Assembly: GCA_945861765.1 (NCBI GenBank)
Contig: CAMAWP010000013.1
Span: forward strand, 1-51,960
Reading direction: 5' to 3'
Length of the DNA stretch: 51,960 nucleotides
Origin: Akkermansia muciniphila
Lineage (GTDB): Bacteria > Verrucomicrobiota > Verrucomicrobiia > Limisphaerales > SIBE01
The notes under the pieces were generated by a model. That model did not search any database. It was not told where the DNA came from and saw nothing but the letters and a program-made list of their open reading frames with translations. The position numbers and the translations under genes are program-made. Positions 44,541 to 51,960 of the stretch are shown here, piece by piece; the stretch's first letter is position 1, and each line of letters opens with the position of its first letter.

Positions 44541-45310
44541 TTTTGAAACAATTGCCGCCATCGGCCGCACAGGCGCAGCCACAAACCTCCATCAGAGATT
44601 TGAGACATCTCGGCTTCGGTTGGGAGGCATTGGGGGTCTAGCTGGCGTGCCTGCTCGAAGGAGTTGGAAGCCGGGTCGATCAGACCCAGCGCAAGCTGGC
44701 AGCGACCGTATTGCAGCCATAGGACTGCCTGCCCTGCATCAAGCGCCAGAGCCTGCTGGGCTAGCTTGAACGCGCGCGAAAACTTCTTGTAAAAGTAATA
44801 GACCCGAGAGTTCAACCAGTGCAAAAACCAATCGCGCGGAGCGAGCGTCAGCGCTTTTTCAAAACAAAAATCAGCCCTCTTTTCTTCGCGAGCAAGGAGC
44901 ACATCACCACGAGCCAGCCAAACGTAAGGCGTTTCTCCACGGGCTTCAACGGCCGCATCAGAGAAAACGAGAGCGGCCTTCAGATCGCCAGAGCGCGCCA
45001 GAGCGACGCCTTTGGCGGCCAGCAATTCGGGTTCATTGGGAAAGCTTTCCAGCGCTTTATCTGCCCACAGTTTGGCTTCCGAGAATTCTTTCAGCTCAAT
45101 CAGCATCCGGACTTGGCCCGTCCAAGCCGCGGCATTTTTCGCGTTGAACTCAAGGACCTTGGCGTAGGCTCGCAAAGCGTGCTCGAAATGTCCTTGCCCG
45201 AAAGCCGTTCGAGCATCGTCCATGTAGTAATGCTCGTCTTTCACCACGGGTCGGTGAAGTGGCTGGCCTTCCAATTGATCGCCAAATTCAAGGTTGTTAA
45301 AGCGGCTCAT
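44537..45310 (-). CDS. Tetratricopeptide repeat protein
   Basis: 257 residues with five or more TPR motifs between about 30 and 230 (ARTAFGQGHFEHALRAYAKVL, AKLWADKALESFPNEPELLA, CFEKALTLAPRDWFLHWL, FKLAQQALALDAGQAVLWLQ and others). No signal peptide or membrane span, so cytoplasmic. ATGA overlap with pilT indicates a shared transcript and coupled translation. TPR proteins serve as binding scaffolds; the partner here is unknown but may be PilT. Confidence 0.88.
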   Translation of the reverse strand: MSRFNNLEFGDQLEGQPLHRPVVKDEHYYMDDARTAFGQGHFEHALRAYAKVLEFNAKNAAAWTGQVRMLIELKEFSEAKLWADKALESFPNEPELLAAKGVALARSGDLKAALVFSDAAVEARGETPYVWLARGDVLLAREEKRADFCFEKALTLAPRDWFLHWLNSRVYYFYKKFSRAFKLAQQALALDAGQAVLWLQYGRCQLALGLIDPASNSFEQARQLDPQCLPTEAEMSQISDGGLWLRLCGRWRQLFQK

Positions 45311-45498
45311 GCGAATCGAGGTCCGATGCCTCTGACAGGTGTTTCAAGTTTATTGTCACGTATCATTATCCGAATCTGCCCGGTCCACCAATGCTTTCTT
45401 GGCTGTTACACTTGGACAGAGCCACGCAGACTGGCTCACGCTACCGTTTCCGCTCCACGATCAGTCCCCAGGCCGTCGGGACCATTTCAAACACGGGC

Positions 45499-47016
45499 TC
45501 ATCGTCGAGCCAAGCTGGCGTGGCGCGTCCGGCCCTCGGCCCAATTGCGCAAGCGATCGATCTGTTGATCCATGGTGGTAGCCATTGGAACTGTCTGCTC
45601 CAATGCGCGGAGAATGTGCCGGGTATTTAACTCCCGCTTCTCGGAGAAGGCGTCGTAAAGTGCGCTGATGATGCTTTGTTCAATTTCTGCGCCGCTGAAA
45701 TTTTGGCTGGCGTTAGTCAACGCGGGCAGGTCAAAGCTCTTGGGATCACGGCCACGTCTGCTGAGATGGATGCGCGCGATTTCAAGGCGCTCCTTTTCCG
45801 AAGGCAGATCGACAAAGAACATCTCGTCGAGACGGCCTTTGCGCATCAGCTCGGGCGGCAGTTGTGAAACATCATTGGCCGTGGCCACGACAAAGACGGG
45901 CGCAGTCTTCTCCGAAAGCCAGGTCAAAAACGTCCCGAAGACCCTCGCGGCAGTTCCGCCATCAGTCAGGCCTGAGCCTTGAAAACCGGAAAACGCTTTA
46001 TCGATTTCGTCCACCCACAGAATCGCGGGCGCGACCGATTCGGCCACTGCGATGGCGCGCCGAACATTGTCCTCCGATGATCCAACCAAGCTGCCGAACA
46101 TCCGGCCCATGTCGAATCGCAGCAATGGCAGTTGCCAGGCCGAGGAGACTGCTTTGGCGCAAAGGCTCTTGCCGCAGCCCTGCACGCCGAGCAGCAGAAT
46201 GCCTTTGGGGGCGGGCAAGCCGAATTCTCGCGCTTCTTTGGTGAAGGCAACCGCCCGTTTGAGGAGCCATTCCTTCAGCAAGGCCAGTCCGCCGATGTGG
46301 GAAAAAGTCTCCTGAGTCGAGTAATACTCCAACAAGCCATTCTTTCGAACAATCTGTTGTTTTTCTGATAGGACCTCGTGGACGTTGTCACCGCTCAGCC
46401 GCTCCTCTTTGACGATGATCTTGGCGAAGACATTTTCGGCCTCGCTGAGCGTCAGCCCGAGCGCCGCTTGCAGCAACCGTTCGCGTCCCGCCTCGTCCAA
46501 GTCAATGCGAACCTGCTGAAACTGCCCGACTTCGCCGACGATTTTGTCCAGCAGATCGCCGAGGTCATCCCGTGTTGGCAAAGGGAAATTCAGCAACGTA
46601 ATTTCCTTCTCCAGCTCAACCGGTATCTCGACCACGGGAGAAACCAAGACAACGGTTTTGAAGCTATTCTTTAGGTGCTGGGCGATTTCCTTCAGTTTCC
46701 GGATAACGGCGTAATTGTTCTTGGTCAGGAACGGGTGGAAATCCTTGAAGATAAAAATTGCCGGCTCCACCTGATCGATGACCTGATCCAAAGCGGCGAG
46801 TGGATCTTTCGTGGGCGCGTTGCGATGTCTTGCGGCTTGGATCGAGGTTCCCGCCGGAACAATGCCGGTGCTGCAGCTCCATTCAAAAAGCTTTTTCTGT
46901 CGGCGGTTTGCCATCCCGACCAGCAGATTCTGAACACGCGTCTCTTCGGATGAAACGATGTAAAGAATCGGATACCTGGCGCGAATCAGCGTCTCGATTT
47001 CTTGGCAGAGGTTCAT
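45499..47016 (-). CDS. Ycf46-like AAA+ ATPase
   Basis: 505 residues from [20 protein letters not shown]; an upstream Met extends it by 20 residues without support. The N-terminal ~230 residues follow the Ycf46 pattern ([37 protein letters not shown] in parts). The C-terminal AAA module has Walker [18 protein letters not shown] (about residue 280), Walker [34 protein letters not shown] (sensor 1 and Arg finger). Ycf46 was first noted in plastids and cyanobacteria and has been linked to inorganic carbon use; its role here is unknown. It heads a possible four-gene minus-strand operon with TPR, pilT and TPR. Confidence 0.88.
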   Translation of the reverse strand: MNLCQEIETLIRARYPILYIVSSEETRVQNLLVGMANRRQKKLFEWSCSTGIVPAGTSIQAARHRNAPTKDPLAALDQVIDQVEPAIFIFKDFHPFLTKNNYAVIRKLKEIAQHLKNSFKTVVLVSPVVEIPVELEKEITLLNFPLPTRDDLGDLLDKIVGEVGQFQQVRIDLDEAGRERLLQAALGLTLSEAENVFAKIIVKEERLSGDNVHEVLSEKQQIVRKNGLLEYYSTQETFSHIGGLALLKEWLLKRAVAFTKEAREFGLPAPKGILLLGVQGCGKSLCAKAVSSAWQLPLLRFDMGRMFGSLVGSSEDNVRRAIAVAESVAPAILWVDEIDKAFSGFQGSGLTDGGTAARVFGTFLTWLSEKTAPVFVVATANDVSQLPPELMRKGRLDEMFFVDLPSEKERLEIARIHLSRRGRDPKSFDLPALTNASQNFSGAEIEQSIISALYDAFSEKRELNTRHILRALEQTVPMATTMDQQIDRLRNWAEGRTRHASLARR

Positions 47017-47024
47017 TCTCGCTG

Positions 47025-47795
47025 TTAATCCCCGCCGCGGGAGGGATCCAGCCAAGGCGTGTTGTTGAAGTACCAAAAGGCTTTCATGCTCTCGACATGC
47101 CCGTCGGCAAAGCCGTTATTGCTCCGCTCGTTATGGCGAAGGTGCGGAGCGCACCAGTTTGGATTGTCGCCGGTGACGCAACTCGGGCAATCGCCCACTT
47201 GCGGATCGCCGAGCATCCAGGAACCGAGTTTAGTCCGTGACAACGGCGTGACGCTTGGCTTCTTGTTCACCTCCGCTCGCGTTCCTGAATCTGTGATGAA
47301 TATGGTTCTCGATGGATTCCTCACGGCCGACTCCGGTTTGTGGTGGTAGTCCACGTAAAGACTCAGCTCTCCGGCCATTTGATGATTGATCGCGTAATCC
47401 GATACTGACGGCGCCGTGACGGGGGTCCCGTCCCATCTTTGAAGATCAAGCGGAGTTCCCTTGCGCGAGCCGCAGAGGAGGATGTTCGTGCTGCTGAGGT
47501 ACGGCTGAAGGAGTTGAAACCACGGGATGAGGCCCTTGGTGAAAGGAGGAAATAGATAAGCAACGACATGTTTGCCGCCATTGTCGTCGGTGTACATCTT
47601 GCCCGCTAACATGATTTGTTTCACATTGCTCACGCATTGAATCGACCGCGCCTTCTGCTTGGCTTTGGACAGCGCTGGCAAGAGCATTCCGGCGAGAATC
47701 GCAATGATGGCGATCACGACCAGCAGTTCAATGAGGGTAAAACCCAGGCCAAGACAGCGGGTCCGGCGGCTTCGAACAGGCGAAGACTTTTTCAT
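47025..47795 (-). CDS. Prepilin-type (pseudopilin-like) H-X9-DG family protein
   Basis: 256 residues. A prepilin motif [21 protein letters not shown] follows a positively charged N-terminus ([14 protein letters not shown]), and the C-terminus has [20 protein letters not shown], a full H-X9-DG signature. The body contains [18 protein letters not shown] and [12 protein letters not shown], features shared by this large family. Its stop lies 8 bases before the start of the AAA ATPase gene on the same strand, so the two may be co-transcribed. The role is unknown. Confidence 0.9.
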   Translation of the reverse strand: MKKSSPVRSRRTRCLGLGFTLIELLVVIAIIAILAGMLLPALSKAKQKARSIQCVSNVKQIMLAGKMYTDDNGGKHVVAYLFPPFTKGLIPWFQLLQPYLSSTNILLCGSRKGTPLDLQRWDGTPVTAPSVSDYAINHQMAGELSLYVDYHHKPESAVRNPSRTIFITDSGTRAEVNKKPSVTPLSRTKLGSWMLGDPQVGDCPSCVTGDNPNWCAPHLRHNERSNNGFADGHVESMKAFWYFNNTPWLDPSRGGD

Positions 47796-47830
47796 AAGCT
47801 GGAGTTAAGTGTTCGAGGAATCTCAACTGT

Positions 47831-48169
47831 TTACTGGCCGGTCAGTGTAACTTCAAGCGTATTTGGGTTGATCGCGTACTTCTGGCCTGCTGGGAGCGCG
47901 GGAATGCTTGCCAAGTACTTGCTGACCACCAACTCATTGAGTTCTTTGGGAACCTTCATCTTCCATTTTGAATATTCTCGAACGGCAGCCGTTAACCCCG
48001 CGAGATCGATTTCTCCGTTCACGATGAACTCCTGCGCCTTGGCCGGTGGGATGTAGCCGGGTGAGTTGGGGTCATTGATCTTGGAGCTCTTCTGCTTTTT
48101 GCCGCAGCCAGGGAGCGCCAATGCGGTGAGGAGAAAAAGGAGGGCGATGCGAGTGTACCAGGAAGTCAT
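47831..48169 (-). CDS. Small lipoprotein of unknown function
   Basis: 112 residues. Signal peptide followed by a lipobox ALPGC (Cys22) and a Lys-rich stretch (GKKQKSS). The mature part has a region (LNELVVSKYLASIPALPAGQKYAIN) like the tail of the pseudopilin-associated proteins in this phylum. It lies 35 bases upstream of the pseudopilin gene on the same strand, which suggests a link between the two. No catalytic motif is visible. Confidence 0.78.
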   Translation of the reverse strand: MTSWYTRIALLFLLTALALPGCGKKQKSSKINDPNSPGYIPPAKAQEFIVNGEIDLAGLTAAVREYSKWKMKVPKELNELVVSKYLASIPALPAGQKYAINPNTLEVTLTGQ

Positions 48170-48334
48170 AAGGAGCCACCATAGTTAAGGGTTACTACCA
48201 CACTTTCGTGCCATTGAAGCATCAACCACATCGTGCCGCAGCAAGAATTTGGACCCGATTCCTCTTTGAACGCAAGTTGCGCCAGCTCCAGGTTGGCCAT
48301 GCTGACGACATCAGTTCGGATGTTTCCCACTGGT

Positions 48335-50797
48335 TTACTTCGGAACGTTGTTTAACGTGTAATAGAAGGTATCATGCCAGAGCGAGCTTCCAGCGGCGCT
48401 GTTCACATCGAGCGCGCGAACCATCGTCACATGTCCCGTTCTCCAACCCGCCAAAGTCAATTGCACCCTCAATCGGTCTTCAGACACTAAGGCACTCGTC
48501 ACTTTTATCGGGGTCGAACTGTCCTTCTTGCCGTCGTGATCGATCTCGGGCGAGCCGTAAGCTTGGTGGTATAGGTAGGAGAACTGCGCCACGTCGTAAT
48601 TGTCCGGATTGCTCGCCGAAGCCTTGTCCACGGTCTCCGTGAAGATCAATTCGAATCCACTGGTGGTCGCATGGACCTCCTTAATCTCAAAAGGCAACTT
48701 GCCGCTGAAGCTTACACGATCCAGAGAATACTCCTTCGGTGCCGCAGCGGACCACGCGCTGTTCTTGAGTCCGCCGACATAGAGTTTTCCATCGGGTCCC
48801 ATTGCCAAGCGATTGACACCCGAGAGAAACCCTTTGGCAAATGGCCAAACCGCGCCTTGCCATTGACCATTGACCTTTTCCAAGAAGACGCGGAGCGCCA
48901 CGGCGTTTTGAAAATCACCGATCACCATCTGACCTTTGAATGGCCCGAAGCGCTCATCGTTAATCGTGACAAAGCCGCTCGTCGAGGGCGAGAGCTTGCG
49001 CGGGAACCAAACGGCCGGAGGCTCATATGCCTTTGGCTGCTTGTAGTCAGCTTCGGGCGCGGGGAATCCCGAAGGAAAGCCATAAAACTTTCCGCGCTGA
49101 AGATGGTTCAACTTGCAAGCGCCTATCCAATTGCCTTGGTTGTCGGCGATAAACAAATCGTCGTCGGGCCCGTAAGTCCCCACACCATTGGGGGCGCGCA
49201 AGCCACTGCAAAAGCCTTCCAGCTTGCGGCTTTCCGAATTGATCTGAACACACCAACCCACGTACGGAATGTCCCAACGGCCGCGTTGTCCGCAGAAAAA
49301 TGCGTAGAAATTATTTTTCTTGTCGGCGACCGGGCCAAAAGCGAACGCGTGGTAGTTGCCCGAGTAGCCCCAATCGCTATTAATGGTTTGGAACAGGTCC
49401 GCTTCACCATTGCGATCGGTGTCCAGGATTCGCGTCAGCTCAGATTTTTGGACGACGTAGATTTGATCGCGAATCACTTTGATTCCCAGCGGCTCATTCA
49501 ACCCGCGAGCGAAGCGTCGATATCTCGCTGCCGCGACCGGCCCTTGTGCTTTTTCAACGATGTAAATCTCGCCGGACCAGGTGCAGATGGCTAGGTCGCC
49601 GTTCGGCAGCCAATCCATTCCGGTGACTAAGAGGCCAATTTCCTTGGGCACCGGGAAATGTTCGATTCGAAAATAATCATCGCCACTCATTCGCGCGGGA
49701 GCAGAGTTATCAGCGGAAAATGTTTCCGGCGCGCGCGATGGAGAGCCTTTGCGTTGGATGTCGGTCGGTCCTTGGGTAGCTCGGGTCGAGAATCTCGTCC
49801 GTAACTCCTCGCTCAAGCGGGCAGCGTCGTCGAGGTTGCGGCAGACGGCGCTAATGATTTCCACTGTGACTGCTTCCGAGTGCGCTGGGATATGCAGGTA
49901 AGCCCGAGCTTGATGGCCCACAACACGAACCGTTTCGAAGTCACTTTCTCCATCCTTTCCTTCGACGTTCAAGCGAACTTCATACGAGACTTCTCGTTCA
50001 ATTGTCTGCCACTGTACATTGGTCCATCCATGCGCGGCGGCCACAAGGACATCGTTCGTTCTTTCGACCGCGACCATGGACGATGTCCGAGTGTCGGACG
50101 CCGTGATTCTCCCCATCTCGGCATGCGCCAAGAACCAGAGATCCACAGTAGAAGGAGCGATCTCGAAGCGACGGAGAACCCCATTCGCCTCTCGAAGCGC
50201 CAAGCGGCTCGGCGTTTCCTTGATTGGAACATTGTGTCCCTCGCCGACCGCAATTCCATAGAGCAGCGTCGCCGCTCCATCTGTTGTGCTGATGCCGTCG
50301 AAGCGTGATCCCGCGGGAAGTTCAAGCTGTTCATTCGTGGACAGCACCTTGACTGACCACGGACAGAACGGAGGCATCGTCCAAAGCGGAGCGCCTTCGT
50401 AGGTGGCAAGGAATGGGCTCTTGCCGCCGTGATGCGGTGAGCCAAAAAGATTCAACGCCTCTCCAGCCCACGCTGTGTGCGTTCGCAGCAAGCGCGAATC
50501 GAAAGCAACATGGAGATTGGTTGCCAATGAAATGGCGATGCTTCGGCTTGATCCCGCCATGGGAGCGGAACGGAAAAGCTGATCAGCCGGATCTCGCTTG
50601 GGCCGCGGACCTTTCGCCGGACTGGTGACCGGGCGTTGATTCGCCGCGGGCGGATTGCGAGAGACAGATTGTGCATTGCCTTGCGCGGATGAATTGGAAA
50701 GCTGGAGGAAGAGGCACGAGAGCATCGCCATTATCGGAACAAACGATCCAACTGACATCGTGGAAAGGCGATTCGGAGGGGTCAGTGACTTTGGCAT
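48335..50797 (-). CDS. Large secreted beta-propeller protein (DUF6797/PVC-type)
   Basis: 820 residues from MPKSLTPPNRLST; a start 12 codons earlier is possible. A hydrophobic signal (SVGSFVPIMAMLSCLFLQLS) is at residues ~15-35. The N-terminal half (about 90-360) fits DUF6797. The middle (about 390-690) is an NHL/sorbosone-dehydrogenase-like propeller (GMDWLPNGDLAICTWSGEIY, LNEPLGIKVIRDQIYV, DDDLFIADNQGNWIG, GPDGKLYVGGLKNS). The C-terminal ~100 residues form a Big-like domain. No CxxCH is present, unlike related PVC heme proteins. Probably periplasmic or outer-membrane; the substrate is unknown. Confidence 0.85.
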   Translation of the reverse strand: MPKSLTPPNRLSTMSVGSFVPIMAMLSCLFLQLSNSSAQGNAQSVSRNPPAANQRPVTSPAKGPRPKRDPADQLFRSAPMAGSSRSIAISLATNLHVAFDSRLLRTHTAWAGEALNLFGSPHHGGKSPFLATYEGAPLWTMPPFCPWSVKVLSTNEQLELPAGSRFDGISTTDGAATLLYGIAVGEGHNVPIKETPSRLALREANGVLRRFEIAPSTVDLWFLAHAEMGRITASDTRTSSMVAVERTNDVLVAAAHGWTNVQWQTIEREVSYEVRLNVEGKDGESDFETVRVVGHQARAYLHIPAHSEAVTVEIISAVCRNLDDAARLSEELRTRFSTRATQGPTDIQRKGSPSRAPETFSADNSAPARMSGDDYFRIEHFPVPKEIGLLVTGMDWLPNGDLAICTWSGEIYIVEKAQGPVAAARYRRFARGLNEPLGIKVIRDQIYVVQKSELTRILDTDRNGEADLFQTINSDWGYSGNYHAFAFGPVADKKNNFYAFFCGQRGRWDIPYVGWCVQINSESRKLEGFCSGLRAPNGVGTYGPDDDLFIADNQGNWIGACKLNHLQRGKFYGFPSGFPAPEADYKQPKAYEPPAVWFPRKLSPSTSGFVTINDERFGPFKGQMVIGDFQNAVALRVFLEKVNGQWQGAVWPFAKGFLSGVNRLAMGPDGKLYVGGLKNSAWSAAAPKEYSLDRVSFSGKLPFEIKEVHATTSGFELIFTETVDKASASNPDNYDVAQFSYLYHQAYGSPEIDHDGKKDSSTPIKVTSALVSEDRLRVQLTLAGWRTGHVTMVRALDVNSAAGSSLWHDTFYYTLNNVPK

Positions 50798-50914
50798 TCC
50801 AGGTTTAAATCGTGATACAGGCCCTGCAAGCAAGCATAATCACCGCCGCCAGCAAACTCATTCTGCAAAAGCTCGGCGCGCGGTGTCGCACAGACCAACC
50901 ACAGCAATCCGGCG

Positions 50915-51180
50915 TTACCACAAACGTTGTGTGTCTCCATGCGTTGCGGCAATTCTCATTTTGGCCCAGGGCACCTTCCGTTCGCTGTATGTAGTCCCGG
51001 CTTTAGGCTTCCAGGCCGGAGGGTGGAGAAAACGGCTCATGAACTCCAAAGGCTCCAGCTTGAGAGAAGTGAACTTTCGGGTTTTGCTCTGGCGGTAGGT
51101 CCACAAGAGCTTGCCCTCCGGCAACAGTTGGACAGTGCGATTGGAGGTGGCGGTTTTGAAGAGGTAGCGGGAAAGGTTTG
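50915..51180 (-). pseudogene. Degenerate IS91-like transposase fragment
   Basis: The minus-strand frame reads LSRYLFKTATSNRTVQLLPE, then KLLWTYRQSKTRKFTSLKL and PLEFMSRFL. This matches the end of IS91-type Y2 transposases (RY..K-A-SN-R, T-RY-D, EF--RFLLHVLP). The sequence loses the frame after RFL (expected HVLP is broken by a shift), and the upstream part with the catalytic tyrosines is missing. It is a relic. It fills most of the 440-base gap between the beta-propeller gene and the toxin-antitoxin pair. Confidence 0.6.
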
Positions 51181-51237
51181 TTAGGCCATTCAGCGAGTGT
51201 CTTGCACTTCGAGTCCCGAACGGGTAGTGTTCACGCC

Positions 51238-51435
51238 ATGACAGACAAGCAGGCTGTAATCGACGCACTTCATAGGCTCCCTGAAAACGCCTCACTCGAC
51301 GAGATCACCGAAGAGTTGCGTATCATGGCGGCCATCCGGCGCGGCCGAGCGGACGTCACAGCGGGACGCACCAAGACTCATCAAGAGGTTGAAGAATTAG
51401 TCGAGTCCTGGGCGTCCTCATGGACTTCAAAGTAA
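51238..51435 (+). CDS. Antitoxin of a ParDE/RelBE-type pair
   Basis: 65 residues. It starts MTDKQAVIDALHRLPENASL and has an Asp/Glu-rich middle and tail (EELRIMAAIRRGRADVTAGR, HQEVEELVESW), the pattern of the small antitoxins paired with ParE/RelE toxins in mobile regions. It overlaps the toxin gene by 16 bases, the usual coupled layout. Probably neutralises the toxin and represses the promoter. Confidence 0.85.
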   Translation: MTDKQAVIDALHRLPENASLDEITEELRIMAAIRRGRADVTAGRTKTHQEVEELVESWASSWTSK

Positions 51436-51725
51436 TCTGGTCGGGCGCGGCCATTGCCGATCTTCACGACATCTGCTCTTACGTTGCGCGGGATAATCCA
51501 CAGGAGGCGGAGCGGATGGGATTCGGTATCTTGGACCACGTTCGGATTTTAACATCGTTTCCGTTCATTGGACCGACCTACCCGAGAGGCACCCGAGGTC
51601 CATTGAGGGAAATCGTCTTTCGACCGTATCGCATTTTCTACGACGTCTCCGAGGAGACGCACAGTGTACAGATTCTCCACGTCTGGCACGGCGCACGACA
51701 GGAGCCGGATTTCGGAACGGCCTGA
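51420..51725 (+). CDS. ParE/RelE-superfamily toxin
   Basis: 101 residues. MDFKVIWSGAAIADLHDICSYVARDNP is the ParE N-terminal pattern, with a later TYPRGTRGPLREIVFRPYRIFYDV and QILHVWHGAR, the conserved C-terminal strand. ParE members poison DNA gyrase, others of the fold cut mRNA at the ribosome; which one applies cannot be read here. Its antitoxin lies directly upstream. The pair sits between transposase relics, as such modules often do. Confidence 0.9.
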   Translation: MDFKVIWSGAAIADLHDICSYVARDNPQEAERMGFGILDHVRILTSFPFIGPTYPRGTRGPLREIVFRPYRIFYDVSEETHSVQILHVWHGARQEPDFGTA

Positions 51726-51810
51726 CGCCCTCAAAGGACAGGCTCTAACTGGCGAACTTGCTCCAGTTCTGCCGCGCCAATGCGACTCCCTTGCACAATG
51801 CCTGGTTTAT

Positions 51811-51960
51811 TCACCGCTGGACAACAACGTTTGCGAACGAGCCTTGAAGATGGCGATCATGCATCGCAAGAACTCCTTATCCTACAAAACCCTTCGGGGG
51901 GCGCAGGTCGGGGACATTTTTATGAGCCTGATCCACACTTGCCAGCTCAATGCCGTTAAT
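51811..51960 (+). pseudogene. IS66-family transposase C-terminal fragment (runs off the window)
   Basis: The frame reads SPLDNNVCERALKMAIMHRK and NSLSYKTLRGAQVGDIFMSL, then IHTCQLNAVN, an IS66 transposase end (PLDNN-ERA--, NSLFYK, GA-VGD-FMSLIHTC-LN). The part before DNN does not resemble the family, so the 5' part is missing or rearranged. The sequence continues past 51960. Since the DDE catalytic core is not present in this piece, it is most probably a relic. Confidence 0.8.

Overview
The window looks like a chromosomal stretch from a member of the Verrucomicrobiota, probably a soil or freshwater lineage near Pedosphaera/Limisphaerales. That placement is inferred from the paired DUF1549/DUF1553 and DUF1501 proteins, three standalone prepilin-like H-X9-DG proteins, a DUF6797/beta-propeller protein and a SUF operon with SufT. 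No rRNA, tRNA or CRISPR array was seen.

Layout. 1-9300: the start of exonuclease III on the minus strand, then a tight plus-strand cbb3 oxidase operon (ccoI-ccoS-ccoNO-ccoQ-ccoP-ccoG-fixH/ccoH-TauE-like), an A-type Fe-S carrier and a truncated HscB-like J-domain gene. 9308-12118: miaA, lspA and dnaN on the minus strand, followed by a non-coding stretch with DnaA-box-like sites. 12482-20410: a DUF1549/DUF1553 cytochrome and its Tat-exported DUF1501 partner, pgi and mnmG. Two perfect 16-bp parS palindromes lie inside and just after mnmG. With dnaN nearby, they mark this part as probably close to the replication origin. 20570-28377: a Fur-family regulator and a full SUF operon, sufB-C-D-U-T-S, ending with a DUF1858/rhodanese protein and a second IscU-like scaffold.

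28531-30561: pdxA and a SurA-like peptidyl-prolyl isomerase on the minus strand, in the surA-pdxA order. 30662-34669: a DAHP synthase preceded by what reads as a complete Tyr/Phe transcription attenuator (leader peptide with a Tyr-Tyr-Phe run, antiterminator, terminator), then an EboD-like cyclase and an EboF-like phosphodiesterase. 34866-39598: two pseudopilin-like proteins, a PA0069-type radical SAM protein and murJ. 39599-41861: an island of palindromic repeats, a small unknown gene with a structured leader, a MITE-like inverted pair and the orphan 3' end (domains V and VI) of a group II intron. 41862-50797: small lipoproteins, a probable operon of a Ycf46-like AAA ATPase, TPR protein, PilT and a second TPR protein, another pseudopilin and a large secreted beta-propeller protein. 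50798-51960: IS91-like and IS66-like transposase remnants around a ParDE-type toxin-antitoxin pair.

The first 9.3 kb is visibly richer in G+C than what follows, and the change falls where the HscB-like gene is cut off. This is either an old rearrangement or an assembly join, so synteny across about 9320 should be treated with caution. The most interesting items are the DAHP-synthase attenuator, the parS/dnaN origin-proximal region, the group II intron remnant, and the leader with four alternating complementary segments before the unknown gene at 40777.
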